DNA of 21,411 nt, from assembly GCA_036897625.1 (NCBI GenBank), contig JAYMTA010001167.1:1-21411 (forward strand), given 5' to 3'. Source of the stretch: Pelargonium cotyledonis. Taxonomy: Eukaryota > Streptophyta > Magnoliopsida > Geraniales > Geraniaceae. The notes under the pieces were generated by a model. It ran no database searches. It was given only the letters and a program-made list of their open reading frames with translations, and was not told the origin of the DNA. Every line of letters begins with the position of its first letter. Position 1 is the first letter of the stretch. Position numbers and translations under genes: made by a program. Positions 9,378 through 19,802 of the stretch are shown here, one piece after another.

Positions 9378-12300
9378 TCAGTCATCATATGTGGACAAAT
9401 AGCTTACTGTTGGAGAGCTCACAAAGAAGCTGTTGGCTGACCGGAATGATCTCTCGAAAGGATCAACTTCAGCACAATCTGATGCCTTGTTCGGCTTTTG
9501 CAGCAGACTCACCAGAGAATCCACAATCTCAGACATTTGTGGTCTAAACTCCTTCACAGGCTGTTCAAATTCCATTTCCACTATAATGAGAACTAGGGTT
9601 TCTTATAAAACAAGATTGATGCTATCATTTGAACAGATAGATGTGCTATTGATACCTGTATACAGAGGGAGACAATATCTGCAAACCGCGAGGCAGCTTT
9701 GGAAGAGAGTGTTCCTCTAATGCGAGGATCTACTGCACGAGCCAAGGACTCGCTGTCATGAAGCCGGGACCAAATCCATCCCACCAGAGATTGCTCTTCC
9801 CTTGGTCTTGAACTGTAAATTATCAAAGAGTAGAAATGATTTGTAATGGTAGTAGCTGTTTGGTGATGAACAGAATGAACACACACACATACCTGTCAAA
9901 AGGTTTTCTTCCTGTCAAGAGTTCCAAAAGCAACACCCCAAAGGCATAAATGTCACCTTTTGTGCTATCATTTCCAGGTTGGCTGTGTTCTGGTGCAATG
10001 TAGCCAGTATCACCAATAGCAATTTCAGAAGCCTGTTTGCAGCAACTAAAGATCAACGGCGAGGACATATATAAATATGCCAAAAAGTAGAGAGCTCGGG
10101 CTGTAATGGCTTTACATTCGAAAGAATTTCATAAAACTGAAATTTATAAGCACTTACCTTCACTTTCACCTTGTTGCTTGTAAATGGCCTCAAAATAGCT
10201 ATTCCACAGTCAGACAGATGAGGTATAAGTTCTTCATCAAGTAATACATTGGACGCCTTTACGTTGCAATGAGTAATCGGTGGTGAGAATGCTGTGTGCA
10301 TATAACTGAAAGCATCATTTGGAAATTGAAAAATTAAAACCAAAGAAATCAGACAGATAGCAGCACCATTTCAACCTTGTTTTTACAGAATGCCTTTCAA
10401 GGTCTTCCACTTGTAACTAACTAGTTGGAGTTGAAAGAGATACTTACTCCAAAGCCCGAGCAACGCCAAGGGCAATCCAGAGACGAAGCAACCAGGAAAG
10501 AGGCTGGCGTACTTCGTTGTGTAGAGCATCATGGAGAGAGACATTTCGGACATACTCATACACAAGGAAATGCTGTCCATGCTCTATACAATAGCCTAGA
10601 AGCTCTATGATGTTTGGGTGCCTCAGTTGTGATGCAGTACACATGACATCCATGAAACGCTGTTCTTCATAGTAAGACAGTGATGCCATGTTAATGTTCT
10701 TCACAGCCAAAATCTGACAGAAAAAAAAAAGGAAAACAGTTGAAAGAATTTCACACAATCATTATGAAGTTTGAATATGCAGGAATTCGTTAAGAGTCTA
10801 TGATATACTTTTCCATTTGGAAACTCAGCTTTGTAAACAGAACCAAGAGATCCCTCTCCAAGAAGCTTCTCTTCACTGAAGTTGTTTGTAGCCGATTGAA
10901 GTTCTGACAGAGTGTAAACTTTTCCAACTAACGGGACTCTGTGTTTCTCGGAGAAACTTTTCCTCCTAGTTCTCTCAGCTCTGCTGTGGCGAAGAACAGG
11001 AGATTTATGCCTTGGCGCAATAATGGTTGAAGAACTGACAGGCAAGATTTGTGGGCTTTCTTCTGATGCAATAGAACAATGCTCTATTACCAGGAACATA
11101 AGATAAGGAAAATGTCAACAGTGAAACAAGCAGACTCTTAATAAGAAGATCAGTACAAGAAGCCAATTACAACAACAACAACAACTCTCACAAGCTTAAG
11201 AAAACAAGTTTTTCAGAACAGAAAGATGAAAGATATATAGAGATGGATCCACTTGGTGCAACTTAGAAGAAAATATATTTTATGGCTTTCTAAGATCTAT
11301 TAAAGTTTAACATCAATGATAATGGCAACAGGCAACAACAATACTAAGTTCCTAACTTGTCAATCAAACCATACAGATCAGTTTCAAATATCAAAATAAA
11401 CATGTTTGTCGATAAGAGTTCACCTCTGTCTTCGCTAGGTGGAAGTGTTTCCAGTGAGCAATTGCCACTCCCTAAGCTCCTAAGCTTCTCTGGATGGGAT
11501 CGATTTCTGCGGATAACAATGAACAGCGCCGCACAAGTTGCTAATAGAGCTACACCACAAATCATGGAAGCTACTCCGCCAGGGCTCAGCATTTTCTTCT
11601 TGTGTCCATTTACTTTTTGAGAAGGATAGGTTTCAATGGCACTTGACTCAGTTGTTGGCTGTCTAGTAATATTTTGCCCATTAGGCAAAGTTTCCAACGG
11701 AAAATTCCAAGGTGGATAGTCTACTTCTCCTTGAAATCCATTTCCCCCAATCCTGATAAGAGGGATAGAGGAAAAATACATAAAATAACTATGTTCGTAA
11801 ACTGTACCAACTGACATTTTCTTTTACTTACCATAAGTTTGGTATGGTTTGAAAATGATTGGGAACGATGCCACTGAAATGGTTATTTTGGATGTTCCTG
11901 ACAAAGTAAATGTGTGAGCAAGCAATCAAATTAGTTTAAACATAAGCTGCAAAATGCTGTGCAGTGGACATGCATACAGTTGATTTAGTTGAAGCTCAGA
12001 CAGAAAGATAACTGATCCTGTAAATTCATTGTTCTGCAAGAACCTGCAAGCAAACCACCATTAGCTTTAGAAAACGAACAACAAAAAGTACTAACCAAAG
12101 ATTGTAGAAAGACACAACGCCTGGCATGTATAGCCTGTAATGTAGGTTAAGAAACTCACAATGCAACCAGATTTTTCAGAGATCCAAATGAACTTGGCAG
12201 ATCTCCAGTGAACTTGTTGTACGATAAATCCCTGTGACAAGCACATGCGTAGTAAGTAAACTAGAAATAGAAAAAGGGAAAGTAACAGCATGAATAAGGC

Positions 12301-13844
12301 CCAAAAGAAGAAAAAATTTGCATTTCCATGATCATTCAGAAACAAAACTTTGAAATTCTAACTTCATCATGCACTGATAAGGAAGGCTGGCTACGCCAGT
12401 TTGTCTTTTTTTTGCAAGTACTGAAGATAGCTGAGTTCATCAATAAGCTATGTTCGTATTTGTGCATTATGTTTATCTCACAGATATAATATCATATTTC
12501 ACTGCATCAAACTGCTCACATACAACATCTAAAAATGAAACTTATCACATACTAAAACATCAACTGAAGTGCCTTACTTTCTGTCTAGTTCTCAAGCATT
12601 ATGATACGCTATTTTGGGCAAGAAAAACATACATCTCTCTCAGATTCTGAAGATCAGAAAAGAAATTGCCAATGGGTCCAGATAATGAATTGTGACTCAG
12701 ATTCCTGCAAGCAAACAGTTAAAAAATTCATGACTCATTATTCACAAAGTACGTACAATCTCTATGGTATGCAGATAGGGAATAACAATAAATAGCATAC
12801 AAATGTCGCAAGTTCCTCATTAAAGGCAGAGAATCAGGTATATTCTCCTTCAAATTGTTGCATGCCAAATTTCTGCAGTTTGAAAGTGGAAAAACAAAAA
12901 TTGAAGGGGACCATGATATCAATGAATAATACAGATCTAGTTAACTTAATAATGAGTTCATTAAATTAAGTAGCCATCTTACAAATGAGTAGCATTTGGA
13001 GGTAACCCATATGGAATTTCTCCCACAATGTAGTTGGAGCTCATATCCCTGATACCAAAAGCATTATAATCAAACACAACTTCCATAAACAATCTACTAA
13101 TAACAATAAAACTTCTAATTCAGAAAACTTATCTTACAATTCTTTCAAGCTATGCATATTGTGAAGCTGACCTCCAAGAGACCCACTGAGGCTTAGCCCT
13201 TTGAGTGAACTGTATGTAGTGACAAAAGAGGTCAGTTTACATAATGTGACGTTATGAAAACCAAAATGAGATATACAATTGATAGTGGCTTATGTAAGTT
13301 ACAGGTATAACACAGATGACCCGTAACACAAAACTCCCGTCCACGATTCTCCGCAAGGATCCCCACCACCCAAACTCCATCCTTGCAGCTGAGGTGGGTA
13401 GTTCAGGGCCTTGAACAGATCTTCAAGAGCTACAACTGCACAAGAGTTTAGTATGTTAAAAAAATTTAAGAAAAAAAGAAGCTCTTTGATCAATTTAATA
13501 GATAAGACACAGAAAACAGTAAGCCTAGAAATTGATCAATCTAGTGGATGGTAGCAGGATGTGATTCCAATCACAATCTGTAATTGGGTTCTGTTTGGTT
13601 TCCTAGAAAACTACATGAAAGAAAAGGACTTGCAGATCGAAACTTTTGGATAATTTCGTTCTTCACTCAATGATCAACCAAATATCAGAGTAAAAGATTC
13701 TGAAGGACAGCAAGAAAGAAATAAAGGAAATGGAGGAATCGTGAAAGTACCATCGAGATGATCTGTAAATGCCCAAGCCTTCGAAACCAGTATTTCTGAG
13801 AAAACGATCGCTGCGATGTAAAACCATAGACATCGTTTGATCAT
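9378..13844 (-). CDS. SRF2: STRUBBELIG-receptor family LRR receptor-like (pseudo)kinase, SRF2-like
   Basis: Sixteen exons join in frame on the minus strand: 13844-13751, 13435-13303, 13209-13138, 13048-12983, 12872-12801, 12704-12633, 12231-12160, 12043-11978, 11897-11832, 11752-11424, 11083-10809, 10713-10448, 10305-10158, 10032-9893, 9812-9656, 9560-9378 (TGA), giving 736 residues; Arabidopsis SRF2 is about the same. Residues 1-25 form a signal peptide ending A-W-A. An N-terminal cap with [13 protein letters not shown] precedes LRRs encoded by seven 66/72-bp exons. The transmembrane helix is about 296-318, followed by RRNR. In the kinase domain the glycine loop (G423-V430) and VAIK lysine K444 are intact, but HRD reads H540-C-N542 and DFG reads D560-C-G, with APE at 590-592. 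The family signals at the plasma membrane with little or no catalytic activity. Family assignment is firm; SRF2 rather than another SRF rests on length and linkage to C53. Confidence 0.93.
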
Positions 13845-13892
13845 TTTCTCCAGAGCAGATTAGCCAGTCCGTCAGTTCTCACCGAATGGTTA

Positions 13893-14123
13893 CTGCAATG
13901 ATCCTGTTTGGAAGCCAAGAAAATGCAAGAAAGGAAAAAAAATCTCAAATCATTTCAGTCAAACAAATCAATCGAACCCAATTTCCTCTGTTTTCTTGCA
14001 GACAAAATCGGTGGGTTTATTTTCAAGAAGTTGCGAGAAACACAGAACAACCAGCTGGTCGAAGACGAAAAGAGCAGAGTACCCAGATCGTCAAAACTAG
14101 AAAGGTTAGGGTTTTGAATGTAC
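13893..14123 (-). other. Probable 5' UTR intron of the SRF gene
   Basis: Upstream of the SRF start codon the minus strand has a good donor, CACAG|GTACATT (GT at 14123-14122), and a good acceptor, ATTGCAG|TAACC (AG at 13894-13893). Removing the 231 bp leaves a leader with a CT-rich start near 14210. This is inferred from the splice motifs only. Confidence 0.5.
14106..14114 (-). promoter_or_regulatory. Telo-box (AAACCCTAA) near the SRF 5' end
   Basis: The minus strand reads AAACCCTAA a few bases inside the predicted leader intron. In plants this motif often accompanies site II (TGGGCY) elements in genes of growing cells; here such elements lie about 180-220 bp upstream of it. Confidence 0.5.
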
Positions 14124-14198
14124 CTGTGGAGAAGCTATACTCTGTTCTCTTGAAAGAGAGACAGAAATTATCTGAGAGAAATGGGTCGGAATTTTACT

Positions 14199-14210
14199 AG
14201 AGAGAGAGAG
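14199..14210. repeat. (AG)n tract; CT-rich start of the SRF leader
   Basis: Six AG units on the plus strand read as CT on the SRF sense strand, followed by a pyrimidine-rich leader (TTTCTCTCAG, TCTCTCTTTC). Such Y-rich stretches are typical at plant transcription starts. Confidence 0.6.
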
Positions 14211-14269
14211 ACTTGCCTGACTGTTGATGGAGAAGATTTTTGGAGGGAATTTCATAACCCACAAAACTG

Positions 14270-14324
14270 CCACGTCATGGGCTTGAGCAATGAGGGCCCA
14301 TGTTAACGGCCCAATCTTGGCCCA
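14270..14324 (-). promoter_or_regulatory. Site II (TGGGCC) cluster with ACGT element, SRF core promoter
   Basis: Three TGGGCC motifs occur on the SRF sense strand within 30 bp (plus-strand GGCCCA at 14295-14300, 14308-14313 and 14319-14324), and CCACGTCATGGGC spans 14270-14282. These are site II elements, known TCP-type sites, plus an ACGT core. They lie about 60-110 bp upstream of the likely leader start, where a core promoter is expected. No clear TATA box was seen. Confidence 0.6.
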
Positions 14325-14846
14325 CCCCAAAACTCACTTTTTTATCGTTCATAATGTGTTGGATCGTGTTCACGCTGAATTGTGTTGTACAATTACTAAA
14401 CGTGTCGAGTTTGTTTTGAATCGTGCTGCGAATAAACAACCTTCAACGTGTCGAAGAGTCTGCAAACATGATAAAAGTCTATAATGAGAAATCTCTCACC
14501 TGAATTAGGGATAGAGATTGGATTATTTACATGTTAGCATTAGTAATTAACTGTAACACGAAACACCCTCAAATTCTTGAATGTGAACCATTCTCAGAAA
14601 AGGGCTAAACTCCATAAAACAAAGATGATTTCTAATAAAACAGCAAACATAGTGGCAACTGGCAAAGGAACAATCCTTGCTCTCACCAACGTTTTACAAA
14701 TCCAAACATACCAAGATTCAGTTTAGGCTTCAACCAATAACATACATAATAAGTTCACAACATAACTCGCCGGTGACATCCAAGTTTTTATTCAAATTCA
14801 GTAAGAAAACCATAGAAACCTGACTGGACGAGAGAGTAGAGTCGGT
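14325..14846. other. Intergenic region between the SRF promoter and the SPL 3' end
   Basis: The SPL gene is transcribed toward this region, so its 3' UTR and terminator lie here, running into the SRF promoter in tandem orientation. A short ORF at 14290-14484 shows no family signature. No other feature was recognised apart from the poly(A) hexamer at 14787-14792. Confidence 0.65.
14787..14792 (-). terminator. Candidate poly(A) signal AATAAA of the SPL gene
   Basis: The minus strand reads AATAAA about 55 nt past the SPL stop codon. It matches the canonical hexamer, but plant poly(A) signals are loose, so its use is only likely. Confidence 0.45.
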
Positions 14847-17800
14847 TTAAAGAGACCAGTACATGTGTTGAGTAGAGTCATAAGGTCTTGCGTGCTCTAG
14901 TTCCATGAAATGCCTCCTACCTTGTTGAGACAACTCGAGCTCACCAGCGAATTGATTTTGACCCAAACCCAAGTCTGGCGGCATACCATGTGCAGTACCA
15001 CCGGCTTCATTGCTCCTGAAACCCCAAGAGGGGTTGGAGAAATGATTGACAGCTGCATTGTGAGGAGCTGCGGGTTGAGTCACAGGCACTCCATCCGTAT
15101 TCATCAGGTTATTCATGCCAAGACCTGATGTTCGGTTAACAGAGCCCCATTGTTGATTTGACAGAAGAGAGAGAGCACAGCCTGATTCAGCGACTCCTGG
15201 GAAACATTCTCCTGGAGGAATTCCGGGGCCAGCTATGCCAGTCCCACCGGCTGAACCCTGCAGGAAAACGTCAGGAGAAGGATTCTCAGAATTGCTATGC
15301 CATGGATGTGGAAGATATTTTCCTGTTGCAGTGACTTGATTGCCAGGTGCCTGGTCGGGATATCTTGCAGTTTGCAGTGCATCCCTCCCAGTAAGCCTCG
15401 GGTACGCACTGAAGTCCATTACAAAGCTTCCAACTCGACCACCGTTTTCTGTCATCCCAAGAATCAAACATTTGAGTTCAGTTGTAATATAGAACACAAG
15501 GCAATATGGCAAGGACATCTTTGAAGAAGAGTCTATAATCAAAATGTCTAACCATAGACAGATGAAGCAAGACGACCATAACGAGCAGACAATAATGATC
15601 CTGGTGGCGGCTTCCTACGGCGTTCATTGTGGCCAGCAAGGCGTCTACGACATCTTCGTTTTCCTTGGTCAAATTCGGGAAGCTGATGAAATCTGGTCAG
15701 AGTACCCAAAAACCTATTAGCATGAGTGTAAAACATAAAATCAAGAACTAGTGCCTGTCTGCCTGACGTTCTATCGCATGTGGTTTCGCTAAAATATTTT
15801 GGATCATGCAAATGGTGTTTCCACACATGTCAGAATAGAGATCATTATGAATAATTCTGGTTACTCATGCATAATTAACTACGGTAGTTAAGTTATTATG
15901 GGAATACCAGAACTCATAAAGACAGAAAGTTATCTAGATATTCTCTACCACATCAGCCAGATTTTTTGTTATGATGTAAGACTACCTAAAACTAAGTTTC
16001 ACGTTAATAGAAGGGTTCACTAGTCAAGCCAACATCTGTACAAAATCACTATTTTCAGTGCCAAGCCGTTCACATACCCCAGAAACAACTTCCAGAAATT
16101 GTACTAAGAAACAACTCTCTAAATCTGCTAATCACAAAAGAGGGCAATGCTTCAGTACAGAAGAGTATGAACCATTAAAAGTTCCTTTCTTTGGCAACCA
16201 ATTGCTTAATATTTCATGCCATATTTTTTAGAATATCTTGGGAGAAAGAACCTAAAATTTTAGAAAATTCAACAAGATAACAATGCTTTGGTTCCAACAG
16301 TTATGGAACATTTGATTGTCATACTTGCTTTAACATATATTAGCTAAATGGTTCATGTCATTAAAGGTATTTTGCAGATGGAATAAAACCTAACCACCTT
16401 AATCATTTACTTAATTGGGACCAGTTTCAGGTGAAAGGCTGATCTCTTACCTAAAAGGCACATATATCAAGAATAACATATTTTCACACAGGGACAAATA
16501 CCTAACAATTGAAGGTACACTTTTATTTCCCAAATGTGAAAATCTAAGAAAAAGGATAACTTCTCTGATTATTAATCAACACCTACTAATCTAAGCAATT
16601 CAAGACGCATTATTTACATGTAACGTGCAAAAGGCACCCATAAGAATATTACCACTCTAAACTGTTGCTCTTGTGGCCTGCTAGTGAATACGAATTTAAG
16701 AAGTCCAGTTTCAAGTTGCATACATGATGAAAGCTTACAGTAATTTCACGAATAAGGACACGAACTCTAGGTTAAAAACCTCAGAAGCTAGACAATTGAA
16801 TGTCTAACATGACAATATCATACATATCACAGCATACACATAGGACTACCTTGACCGGTAAGTGAACTTTCACGAGTTAAGAGTAAATGTTCACAAGAAG
16901 AAAGATTAATCAAGGAGAAAATGTGTTTTGGCTAGCTAATAACACCAAACCTTCGGATATAGATTTGAAATGCTGCATGAGAAAAATGCAACAAGAAATT
17001 TAACATACATCAAACCCTGCTATGAAACAAATCACCTAAATTCGACATATGTGCACAATCTGAAGAGATGATATGGAGTGTGACCCAAGAATTGAAGAGC
17101 ATACTAGTATTCATAAAAGAAATGCCATGTTAAACAGATTCAGAGTCTACTCCAAGTCTCCAACACTATACAAACTCTTAGACTTATAAATATATCACTG
17201 AAACAGAACCTACTGAAATTAACGAACTAGTTCACTACCAGCCTAGGAAGCCTAGTGGTATAACCGTATATCCTATTTCCATGTAAAGAATATAGGCTTC
17301 ACTGATCTGGCCGCAGATTGTGGGATAGGGGGCAGGTGATTTAGCACAAGTGATATTGAGGAAGCAAAATAGGAAAATACTTGTAGGATAACAGAGACCA
17401 AAATCAACAGCAGCAAAGCACCACTGAGCATTTCTAGTTAGACATCACACTGGCTTAGAGTAGGAACAGATGGAAAAAAAGAATTGAAAGGACAAATTAG
17501 GCTATGCAGAAAGAAACTAGGATGAGCAAAGAAAATTATCCTCCACTGACATGATATTTTATGTTTCCTAAAAATCATGACAATGGTGTGTGTGAGAGAG
17601 ATTCTTAAATTACACAAGGAATTCATTTCCTTCTTTCTCACCCAGCATAGCATGTATATTGTATACATTCTCTAAATATTAATATTTCATATCTAGAAAA
17701 TAAATGATATCCTTAACCACAGAAGTTAACATAACAAAACTCTGGCAGCAACTATAGTTGACACCCCAAGAATCACATGACAGTGTCACAAAATATCAGA

Positions 17801-18462
17801 CATTTCAACAATTATCTAACACAAGACAGAAACTTAGCATGTTAATATTCATTATATCACAAGAAAACCAAACAGCATAAAACCTCCATGCCTGCAGCAG
17901 AACCAAGTTTTACCACACAATCATCCCCCAATTAGGTAGTCTAATATATCCAAAACCATCATTCAGATCAAAGCCAATACCAATACCAAGCTAAGCAAAC
18001 TAAACAGAAAAGGACTCCATTCCTATAAAGTTCAAGTTTTGATGATGATGGTGGGCACAGAAATTGAAAAGAAGAGAACCCAGAAGAGATAGCTGACCTG
18101 CTACACTGCTGGCAAAACCTCTGCTCCAAGCCTCCGACAACAACCTTAGAGGTCTTGGAGTGCATGCTACAAACCTTGTGCCTTGAATAATAAGCCTTAG
18201 CATCACTCAGATCCACCCTACATCCCTCAACCTGACACCTCGGTGGCTGAGCTCCCAGCACCGCTCCCCCCCGGCCCTTCCGTGGCTGCGCCGCCGTCCC
18301 GGACGACGACGACCCACCTCCAGATTTCGCCGGAGCTCCGAGACCCGCATCCTCAAAGTAGATTTTCTGGCCGAATTTGAGGCCGTTGAGGGACTCGGAG
18401 GAGTTGGGTGGGGAGGAGGAGGAGCCTCCAGACTCGGTGAAAGAGCTTGAACCCATTTCCAT
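14847..18462 (-). CDS. SPL9: SBP-box transcription factor, SPL9/SPL15 type
   Basis: Three exons join in frame: 18462-18098, 15692-15553, 15448-14847 (TAA), giving 368 residues; Arabidopsis SPL9 has about 375. It starts MEMGSSS and carries [12 protein letters not shown], both typical of the SPL9 group. The SBP domain (about 74-150) has both zinc centres: C76, C81, C98, H101 and C117, C120, H124, C136. Intron 1 splits the R122 codon at the conserved position. A bipartite nuclear signal, KRRC..RERRRK type, spans 133-149. Exon 3 contains ALSLLS (260-265), encoded by the miR156 target site, and the protein ends [13 protein letters not shown] as in SPL9/SPL15. Known of the family: binds GTAC-core DNA and promotes vegetative phase change, with fewer leaves per time and flowering via MIR172 and MADS genes, under miR156 repression. 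SPL9 and SPL15 cannot be separated with certainty. Confidence 0.95.
15159..15178 (-). promoter_or_regulatory. miR156 target site in SPL coding sequence
   Basis: The sense strand reads GTGCTCTCTCTCTTCTGTCA, the canonical SPL target; the plus strand TGACAGAAGAGAGAGAGCAC differs from miR156 only at miRNA position 14. It encodes ALSLLS and lies in exon 3, as in SPL9/SPL15. miR156 is expected to repress this gene in juvenile tissue by cleavage and translational inhibition. Confidence 0.95.
15693..18097 (-). other. Long first intron of the SPL gene
   Basis: The 2,405-bp intron runs from AGCAG|GTCAGC to GACCAG|ATTTCAT. It is AT-rich and non-repetitive by eye, with no open frame of note, no microRNA-like fold that I could recognise and no transposon end. 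Regulatory elements in it cannot be excluded. Confidence 0.85.
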
Positions 18463-18482
18463 GAATGGTGTCTAGAGCCCAT
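18207..18482 (-). other. Overlapping upstream ORF of the SPL gene
   Basis: An ATG 20 nt upstream of the SPL start opens a 91-codon frame that overlaps exon 1 out of frame and ends at 18207. Its context (T at -3, G at +4) is weak, and so is that of the SPL ATG (T at -3). The second SPL methionine codon (GAAATGG) has a better context. The peptide is low-complexity (P- and R-rich) and probably not itself functional. Confidence 0.4.
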
Positions 18483-19406
18483 ACACTGAACTGTAGTAGT
18501 GAATCATGAGAGGTATTGTGAGATTGATTCAGATTTGAGGGCTAAAGGTGAGAGAGAGTAAAGTGGAAGAAGAAGAAGAAGGTGGTGTGCTCTTGTTTGC
18601 TAAAAATAAAAAAAAAAAGAAAAAAAAAAGCAAACGCCTGACACTGGCCCATGCCAGCTCCTACACTCCACACCACAGAGCAGACTGAGACCCTGCCACT
18701 AATTTTAATAATGGAGCTCAGGGAAAGAAAAAAAAGTAGCAGAAGCAGTAGCAAACAAGAGCACACACGGAGGAGAGGGAGAGAGAGAGATTCTTTTTGA
18801 AGGCCCTTCCTTGCCTGCCTTTTACAAAGCTTCTCTTTTTATGGTCAACAAAATGATAAAACTCCAAAAATGTCGTTTTTATGCTTTTTCTGTTGGAGAA
18901 TTTGATAGTACTTGGGAGCTGAGAGTGCTCAAATGCTCATACCAGGGGACGCATTCAAGCCAAAAGGTCATAAAAACCCTTCCTTTTTCACTACTGATTT
19001 AGAAGTTTGCATCTGTCTCTCCTCCATCTATCTTTCTTCTTGATTCTTGTGCTAACTCTATAATTTCCCAGAATTTAATAACTCTACAACAGATAATATG
19101 CTGAATTTAGTAGTTTGCATCTCTCTCCTCCATCCATCCGCCATTAATGGGTTGCTTTTTGTTGCAAATTATGTGGCCGTTAATTGATTTGTTATATATA
19201 TATAAATCGGGCGGGTATTTGTTTCACCTATTGGGTTGGTGTCGAAACAGCTGTGCAGCTTCTTCAACAACTGTAGTTCTTTAAATCAGTTTTAATATCA
19301 TTTAATGTTCTTCTTGAAGATTTGACCTTCCATCGATTTCAAATCTTAATGTCTGTTTTCTTCATGTTAAATAGCAAGTGCAATGACTTTTTTTAAAAAT
19401 GTTTCT
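18463..19406 (-). promoter_or_regulatory. SPL 5' leader and promoter region
   Basis: This stretch lies 5' of the SPL start. It has GAA/GA-rich runs near 18550-18580, A-rich runs near 18602-18630, a GAGAGAGAGAGA tract at 18779-18790 and an 18-bp inverted repeat (18585-18602/18749-18766). A TATATATATATAA run near 19193-19205 is about 730 bp from the ATG; whether it acts as a TATA box is unknown. A related CT-rich stretch occurs twice (AGTTTGCATCT-CTCTCCTCCATC near 19003 and 19111). The transcription start cannot be placed. Confidence 0.5.
18585..18766. repeat. 18-bp perfect inverted repeat flanking 146 bp, SPL leader/promoter
   Basis: GTGTGCTCTTGTTTGCTA (18585-18602) and TAGCAAACAAGAGCACAC (18749-18766) are exact reverse complements. 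They enclose A-rich DNA and a unique segment with CTGGCCCATGCCAG. If transcribed, the arms could form a long stem in the 5' leader; alternatively they are the termini of a 182-bp MITE. No target-site duplication was evident. Confidence 0.8.
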
Positions 19407-19641
19407 AACCAAAACTAGTTCATAAAGTTTTGTGTTTGGTGTCAATTAGGTTCTTGACAATTATTACTTGAAATAGTTTATGAATTAATTCAAAATTATT
19501 CATGCCTTAAAGAGTTTATATTAAAAGTTTATGAACTCATTTTGGTCAATATTTAAAAATTTGTGTATCATTTTTCGGGTATAAAAAAGTTAAAGAATCA
19601 AATTTTGTGAAAACACAAAAGCTCATAAACTATTTTTGGAT
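19407..19641. mobile_element. MITE-like element with 31-bp imperfect terminal inverted repeats
   Basis: The 31-bp ends at 19407-19437 and 19611-19641 are reverse complements at 25 of 31 positions; both contain CCAAAA, AGTT-ATA-type and TTTTGTGTTT blocks. The 235-bp unit is very AT-rich and non-coding, fitting a decayed non-autonomous DNA transposon. No clear target-site duplication was found. Confidence 0.5.
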
Positions 19642-19802
19642 AAAAAATTTTCATGGATCAAATTAGATCTTAACCAACTACTTTTTATTAACCTTGAACT
19701 AGCAATTTTCATTTAAATAGGCGGAAAAAAAATTACAACTAAAGAAAGAAAATATCCAACATAACAAATTCGAAATACGAAAAAAAAAAAACTAAACAAA
19801 AT

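Noticed and set aside
9561-9581. Extending the last SRF exon upstream to the in-frame ATG
   Set aside because: The acceptor GAACAG at 9561 joins CIQ directly to PVKEFRPQ, matching the family; the upstream acceptor gives a stop.
9433-9720. Plus-strand ORFs across SRF kinase exons
   Set aside because: They are antisense shadows; the minus strand holds conserved kinase sequence with correct splice sites.
13886-14200. Plus-strand ORFs opposite the SRF leader
   Set aside because: They lie antisense to the SRF 5' UTR and leader intron and show no family features.
19193-19205. TATATATATATAA run as the SPL TATA box
   Set aside because: It is about 730 bp from the start codon, and AT-rich simple repeats are common here; no supporting start site could be seen.
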